Shown in pieces: positions 59,236 through 64,000 of a DNA stretch of 64,000 bases. The DNA lies in assembly GCF_018446385.1 (NCBI RefSeq), contig NC_056002.1, positions 32,722,636-32,786,635 on the forward strand, written 5' to 3'. How positions within the stretch are numbered: the first letter of the stretch is position 1; each line of letters opens with the position of its first letter. Both the position numbers and the translations under genes were made by a program. This DNA is from Zingiber officinale. Lineage: Eukaryota > Streptophyta > Magnoliopsida > Zingiberales > Zingiberaceae. The notes beneath the pieces are model-generated. The model had not been told where the DNA came from. It saw only the letters and a list, made by a program, of their open reading frames with translations, and did not search any database.

Positions 59236-59376
59236 ACCACTCTGGTTGATGATGTAAGATCTCGAGATCAGAGCATGATTAACGGTTCTGGTCCCTTGGG
59301 ATTCTTAGCTATAGAGGATTGTTCCCAGCAGATCAACGCTCTGTTGGGGTGATCTCAAGATTATCTGATAGACATC
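59236..59376 (+). pseudogene. U3: U3 snoRNA copy b, 3' part (nt 73 to end)
   Basis: Resumes 'accactctggttgatgatgt' exactly where copy b broke, then 'agatctcgagatcagagcat', 'gattaacggttctggtccct', 'gaggattgttcccagcagat' and a 3' end with a box D-like CTGA ('ttatctgatagacatc'). With the 72-nt 5' part the RNA would be about 213 nt, the expected size of plant U3. This is the best preserved 3' half in the window, but it has no promoter of its own next to it. Confidence 0.85.
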
Positions 59377-59378
59377 AA

Positions 59379-59396
59379 TATTTTTGTTTTTTTTGT
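59379..59396 (+). terminator. T-run after U3 copy b
   Basis: TTTTTG then eight T residues shortly after the RNA 3' end, the kind of signal RNA polymerase III uses. The same 'aatatttttgtttt' follows copies c and d. Confidence 0.65.
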
Positions 59397-60154
59397 GTGT
59401 CCAGTTTAATAAACTTACACTTTTTAAATTTGTCCTCAAATAATAATTAAATAGTAAAAGGCATTTGATTCATATTTGTAAATCAGAATAACAATGAATT
59501 TAATTATAGGGTCAATAGGAATAAGAATAAGAATTATATTATGCGTGTTTGATTTAAATCGACTTCAGTAATTAAGATTAAATAAATTTCTAATTTTACC
59601 CTTAGTCGTTAATGTATTAAAAAAATAATTTAAGTATCTTCACTTCATATTCAATAATTGATTGATTTATTTATTAAATATGATATTTGATTAATATTTA
59701 TGAATAAATAATTATGAAAAATTTTAAAAATAATTTTAATCAATGATTTTAGATTAGAATTTAATATCTAATATTCAATAATTACTTATTAATTTAAATT
59801 TCTAACCAATCTTGCTTTCCAAGCTATTAGCTATACGTGATTTTGTTTATTTTTTTGAATTTTTTTTCCAAGTGCTAAAATTGAATAATTTTAGCCATAT
59901 ATATTTTCTATTTTTATTCTTTTGTCAATTATTTTTTTCTTAATATATTTTCAAAAAAATAAGTTTGGTGATGTTTTATCATTTGTTTATTTTGATCATT
60001 GTGTTTGTGACTTTTAATTTGTTAGTAAAATAAATCTTGGATTTTAATTGGGGCATGTGCCAGTGTAATTGAATGGATGCTTAATTTTAGTCCCACATCC
60101 GTTATTTTTGAAGTAGATGAAACTTTTATTATTGCAGCAGCAGCAAAGTCAAGC
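59397..60154 (+). repeat. U3 tandem unit c, spacer
   Basis: Spacer of the second unit, starting 'gtccagtttaataaactta' and matching 52699-53640 and 60372-61150. AT-rich, no coding frame. The matching spacers define a unit of about 1.0 kb (RNA start to RNA start is 988 after removing the copia insert, then 1061). Confidence 0.8.
60090..60131 (+). promoter_or_regulatory. snRNA-type promoter of U3 copy c
   Basis: GTCCCACATCCG (60090-60101), 22-base gap, TTTTATTA (60124-60131), and RNA start 31 bases after the first base of the TATA-like box. Identical spacing to copies a and d. Confidence 0.8.
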
Positions 60155-60349
60155 ACGACCTTGAACATGATTTATTCTATAGGTTCATACAACTGTATCC
60201 TTGAGTGTAAAGGAAACTGTATCCTTGGTTGATGACGTAAGATCTCGAGATCAGAGCATGATTAACGGTTCTGATCCCATGGGATTCTTAGTTGTAGAGG
60301 ATTGTTCCCAGCAGAGCGTTGGTGGTCTCGATATTGTCTGACAGACGTC
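60155..60349 (+). pseudogene. U3: U3 snoRNA copy c, shortened
   Basis: 195 nt with promoter, 5' end ACGACC, box A-like 'attctataggttcatac', box C'-like TTGATGACG, box B-like 'agagcatgattaacggttct', box D-like 'gtctgacagacgtc' and a downstream T-run. It lacks four bases after ACGACC, has a replaced stretch where 'gacaggcaaccactct' should be, and is about ten bases short near the 3' end. It is the most complete uninterrupted copy, yet probably not functional. Confidence 0.8.
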
Positions 60350-60350
60350 A

Positions 60351-60373
60351 ATATTTTTGTTTTATTTTTTTTC
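60351..60373 (+). terminator. T-run after U3 copy c
   Basis: 'atatttttgttttatttttttt' a few bases past the RNA end, matching the runs after copies b and d. Consistent with RNA polymerase III termination. Confidence 0.6.
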
Positions 60374-61215
60374 ATCCGGTTTAATAAGCTTATGTTTTTT
60401 AAATTTGTCCTCAAATAATAATTAAATAGCAAGAGGGCATTTGATTCAGATTTGTGAATCGAAATAGCAATGAGTTTAATTATAGAGTCAATAGGAATAA
60501 GAACAAGAATTATTTTATGAGTGTTTGGTTTTAAATTGACGTCGGTAATAAGAATTAAATAAATTTTGAATTTTACCCTTTGTTGTTAATGTATTAAAAA
60601 ATAATTTAAGTATCTTCACTTCATATTGATTGATTTATTTATTAAATACGACATTTGATTAATATGTATAAATAAATAATTATGAAAAAAATTAAAAATA
60701 ATTTTAATGAATGATTTTAGATTAGAATTTAATATCTAATATTTTATTATTATTGATTAATTTAAATTTCTAACCAATTCTGCTTTCCAAGCTATCAGCT
60801 ATATGTGATTTGTTTATTTTTATAAAATTTTTTTCCAAGTTCTAAAATTGAATAATTTTAGCAAGATCGATAAAAAAATTTTATTAATCATGCGAATAAA
60901 TTAAGAAGCACACATGAATAGAAGGCCAATATTTTTATACCTTTTTTAAACATATAAATTTACTATTTTTATTCTTTTGTCAGCTATTTTTTTCTTAATA
61001 CATTTTCAAAAAAAAAGTTTGGTGACGTTTTATCATTTGTTTATCACCTCATTTGATCACTGAGTTTGTGATTTTTAATTTGTTAGTAAAAAAAATCCTG
61101 AATTTTAATTGGGGCATGCGCCAGTTTAATTGGATGGGCGCTTAATATTAGTCCCACATCCGTTATTTTTGAAGTAGATGAAGCTTTTATTATTACATCC
61201 GCAGCAAAGTCAAGG
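60374..61215 (+). repeat. U3 tandem unit d, spacer
   Basis: Spacer of the third array unit, beginning 'catccggtttaataagctta'. Matches the other spacers along its length. The snRNA-type promoter is at its right end. Confidence 0.8.
61151..61192 (+). promoter_or_regulatory. snRNA-type promoter of U3 copy d
   Basis: GTCCCACATCCG (61151-61162), 22-base gap, TTTTATTA (61185-61192), and RNA start at 61216, 31 bases after the first base of the TATA-like box. Confidence 0.8.
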
Positions 61216-61391
61216 ACGACCTTACTTGAACAGGATCTGATCTATAGGCTCGTACAATTGTATCCTTGAGTTTAAAGGAGACAGGCAACCACTCTGATTG
61301 ATAACGTAGGTTCCTTGGGATTCCTAGCTTTAAGGTTCTGTCCCTTGGGATTCCTAGCTGTGGAGGATTGTTGGGTTGTTTGATAGACATC
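61216..61391 (+). pseudogene. U3: U3 snoRNA copy d, rearranged
   Basis: The 5' part is well kept (ACGACCTTACTTGAACAGG, 'ggctcgtacaattgtatcct', 'ggagacaggcaaccactctg'). After 'attgataacgta' the box B region is missing. A segment 'ccttgggattcctagct' is present twice, and the 3' end is shortened to 'ttgtttgatagacatc'. A T-run follows. Not a functional U3. Confidence 0.82.
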
Positions 61392-61526
61392 AATATTTTT
61401 GTTTTATTTTTTTTTTGCATCTGGTTTAATAAGCTTACATTTTTAAAATTTGTCCTCAAATAATAATTAAACAATATGGGGCATTTGATACAGATTTGTC
61501 AATCAGAATAGCAATGAGTTTAATTA
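61392..61526 (+). repeat. U3 tandem unit, start of a further spacer
   Basis: Begins with the T-run 'aatatttttgttttattttt' and 'catctggtttaataagctta', and follows the spacer pattern up to 'gagtttaattatg', where a Ty3-II type LTR piece interrupts. Confidence 0.75.
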
Positions 61527-61576
61527 TGTAACAACTCACCCTTCTAACCTTACCTTACAAGACAAACGTTACTCTT
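61527..61576 (-). repeat. Ty3-II type LTR end fragment
   Basis: 'tgtaacaactcacccttcta' and 'acaagacaaacgttactctt' resemble the plus-strand start of the Ty3-II LTRs (5713 and 15596). Only about 50 bases are left before the copia LTR. Confidence 0.6.
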
Positions 61577-64000
61577 TGTTGGTTTCTACTCGAAATATCG
61601 TCCTAGTTCCCCTATACAAAAAATTGTGCAAGCATAGAACTATTCTAGCTACCCATGTGTTCTACTGAAGTTAAATTTGGATTGCAAATGATGCTTAACA
61701 TTATTAATCCAAATTTTCTCTTTAGAAGTTAAACTTAAATTGGGAACGAAACTTAACATTCTTACTTCAAGTTCAACCGATGTAATCTTTCTAAGTTAAA
61801 CCATATTACAGAAGTTGATCAAATATCTATTTCAAGGATCGGCTTCCAGGTCAAATGTGGCGAGGCATTAGGCCTTCTTGGATATGGGATCATCCACCAC
61901 TGCCTAGACAAAGCCTTTCAAAAAAATTGGATATTTAAACTTCTCACAGTAAACAAGGTTTAACAATAGAGACCTCAATAGAAACACATTATCGAAACAT
62001 GAAATCGATAACAAAAATGATAATTAAAATCAATAACCTCTTGTGTTTGGTTTTTCAAGATCTATACAAAAGATGAACTAGTTATGATGCAGAAACTAAT
62101 AACTAGTTATACCTCTTGTAACTTATAGACCTCTTGATCTTCTATTGTATTCCTCTTCTTATCTCGGGCGTTGTGTGGGCGACGATTTACCGAGATGAGA
62201 ATCCACCCAAGCCTTCTTCTTCCTTTCAAGTTTCGGCCACCAACATTCTCCAAAAGATTATGAAGTTTGGCCACCAACTTTCCTCCAAGGGATGCTAGAT
62301 AAGAGAAACTCCTTCTCTTCTTCTTCTCCTTCAAGCAACTGACCATCAATGGATCTCCACACCAATATGCCGCCGGCCACCAAGAGGGAAAACAAAGGAG
62401 AAGAGAGAAAGAGTAAGGGTCGGCCACCACCAAGGAAGAGAGGAGAGGAATAGAAGATGTATTGTTGTGTGGTGAGGCACCTCTACTCTCTCTTTTATAT
62501 TCCTTGGTCTTGGAAAATAAGGAAAGTTTTAAACATAATTAAAACTTTCTTATATTTCTTGCCAATGACTAAAAAGGAAATTTTTAAAACAAAAAATTAA
62601 AACTTCCTTTTCTTCTTGTCATGGCCAGCCACAAGCTTGTTCTCCTAGCAAAGAAAGATTTTAAACAAAAATTAAAATCTCTCTCTTAAAAATCCCTTTT
62701 GTGGATAGTTCTAAAAGGAATGTTTTATAAATTAAAATCTCTCTCTTTTAAATCCTTTTATGGATATCTATAAAATATAAGATTTAAAATAAAATATGGT
62801 TTCAAGAAAGGAAAGTTTTATCAAAAAATTAAAATCTTTCTTTCACATTATAGATAACTACAAATAATGAAAGATTTCAAATCTCTCTTTTATTCCTTTG
62901 TAGAAATCTATAAAAGGAAAAAATTTAAAATTTAAAACTCTTTTTTAAAACCAACATAAAAGGAAAGTTTTCAACAAAATAAAAACTTCCTTTTATTTCC
63001 TTTTATGATCGATCTAAAAAAGGAACGTTTTATATTAAAATCATTCTTTTAAATCCTTTTAATGGATCTCTATAAAAGGCAAGATTTTACAAAATAAAAC
63101 TTCCTTTTGAATTCAATGTGGCCGGCCACCCTTGCTTGGGCTCCAAGCTAGGGTCGGCTACAACTTGAACCCATCTAACCTTAGTTTGGCCGGCCCTAGC
63201 TTGGGCTCCAAGCTTGGCTTGGCCGACCACCTTAAGGTGGGTAAGAAGTTGGGTTTGGGTGGATATAAGAATTTATAAATAAGAGGCTACAATAGGGACC
63301 GAGAGGAGGAATTGGTTTTGGTCTCTCGATGAGCTTGAGCTTCCCGTGTTCGCCCCGAACACCCAACTCAAGTTCATCAATAATATCTCATTCCACTAAA
63401 GAGTTATTATTGCACTACCGCACCAATCACATATTACTATATAGGCTCCTTCTTATCATGAGTGTGTTAGTCTCCCTGTGTTTATATTGAATGTCCACTA
63501 ATTAAATGAGTTACTGACAACTCACTTAATTAATATCTAGCTCCAAGAGTAGTACCACTCAACCTTATCGTCATGTCGGACTAAGTCCACCTGCAGGGTT
63601 TACATGACAATCCTTATGAGCTCCTCAAGGGGGCATCATCAACCTGATTACTAGGACACGATTTCATTCTATTATCAACAACACACCATATAAATAATAT
63701 CTTTTCCCAACTTATCGGGCCTATTGATTTAACGAGCTAAATCACACCCTTTGATAAATCAAAGAAATAAATACTAAGTAAATGTGCTTGTTATGATATC
63801 ATGATTAAGAGTACACACTTCCATAATAACAGAGGTATTGTTCTTTTATATAGTCAGTATAAAAAGATACTACCTGAATTGGTCCTGCTCAATACACTCA
63901 TAGTGTACTAGTGTAATTTATTAGTCAAGATAAACTAATACCTAATTACACTACAACCACTCCAATGGTTTGCCCCATTCCATCTTGGTTATGAGCAACT
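61577..64000 (-). repeat. Copia LTR (variant E), runs off the window
   Basis: Starts TGTTGGTTTCTACTCG. It follows the solo LTR 8009-10437 in order, including 'gaccgagaggaggaattggt', 'ctccaagagtagtaccactc' and 'gtccacctgcagggtttaca' blocks, but with many differences. About 190 bases are missing at the window end. The frame at 62107-62433 is a chance frame, as in the sister LTRs. Confidence 0.85.

Overview
This is a plant nuclear window, almost wholly repeats. A plastid 23S rRNA fragment (37.2-38.0 kb), plant-type U3 snoRNA sequences with plant snRNA promoter elements, and fragments of plant genes (peroxiredoxin IIE, HESO1, SMC5) make it a flowering plant. The dense nested Ty3 and Ty1 elements suggest a large genome, perhaps a monocot, but I cannot name the species. 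I see no intact protein-coding host gene. Most long open frames belong to decayed LTR retrotransposons or are chance frames in low-complexity LTR sequence.

Layout. 1-4.2 kb: fragments of one LTR family (L1 below), two of them in tandem. 4.2-22.5 kb: a plus-strand Ty3 chromovirus-like element (Ty3-I) whose gag region is split by a complete-length minus-strand Ty3 element (Ty3-II, 5713-17836). Ty3-II itself contains a solo Ty1-copia LTR (8009-10437). 22.5-36.7 kb: inverted and direct pieces of the Ty3-I LTR enclosing two copia-type pieces, one LTR of which carries a nested solo L1 LTR (25016-27354). 36.7-38.0 kb: a broken U3 snoRNA unit joined to a plastid 23S rRNA insertion. 38.0-46.0 kb: copia LTRs, a SIRE-like gag piece with its 5' LTR, and a Ty3-II-type LTR piece. 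46.0-48.0 kb: a plus-strand gag-protease piece of the Ty3-II family. 48.0-52.1 kb: a patchwork of host gene fragments (peroxiredoxin IIE tail, HESO1-like exons with introns, one SMC5-like exon, unassigned exon-like pieces) ending at a CACTA-type transposon terminus at 52099. 52.1-61.5 kb: a tandem array of about 1-kb U3 snoRNA units, one unit split by a Ty1-copia element. 61.5-64 kb: another copia LTR that runs off the window.

The two parts that go beyond routine repeat decay are: (1) the U3 snoRNA tandem cluster, in which four copies keep exactly the same spacing of upstream element, TATA-like box and RNA start, although every RNA body is damaged; and (2) the multi-gene fragment block next to a CACTA end, which looks like DNA-level gene capture (Pack-CACTA or transduplication), since HESO1 introns are kept. 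Retroelements are described as fossils only.
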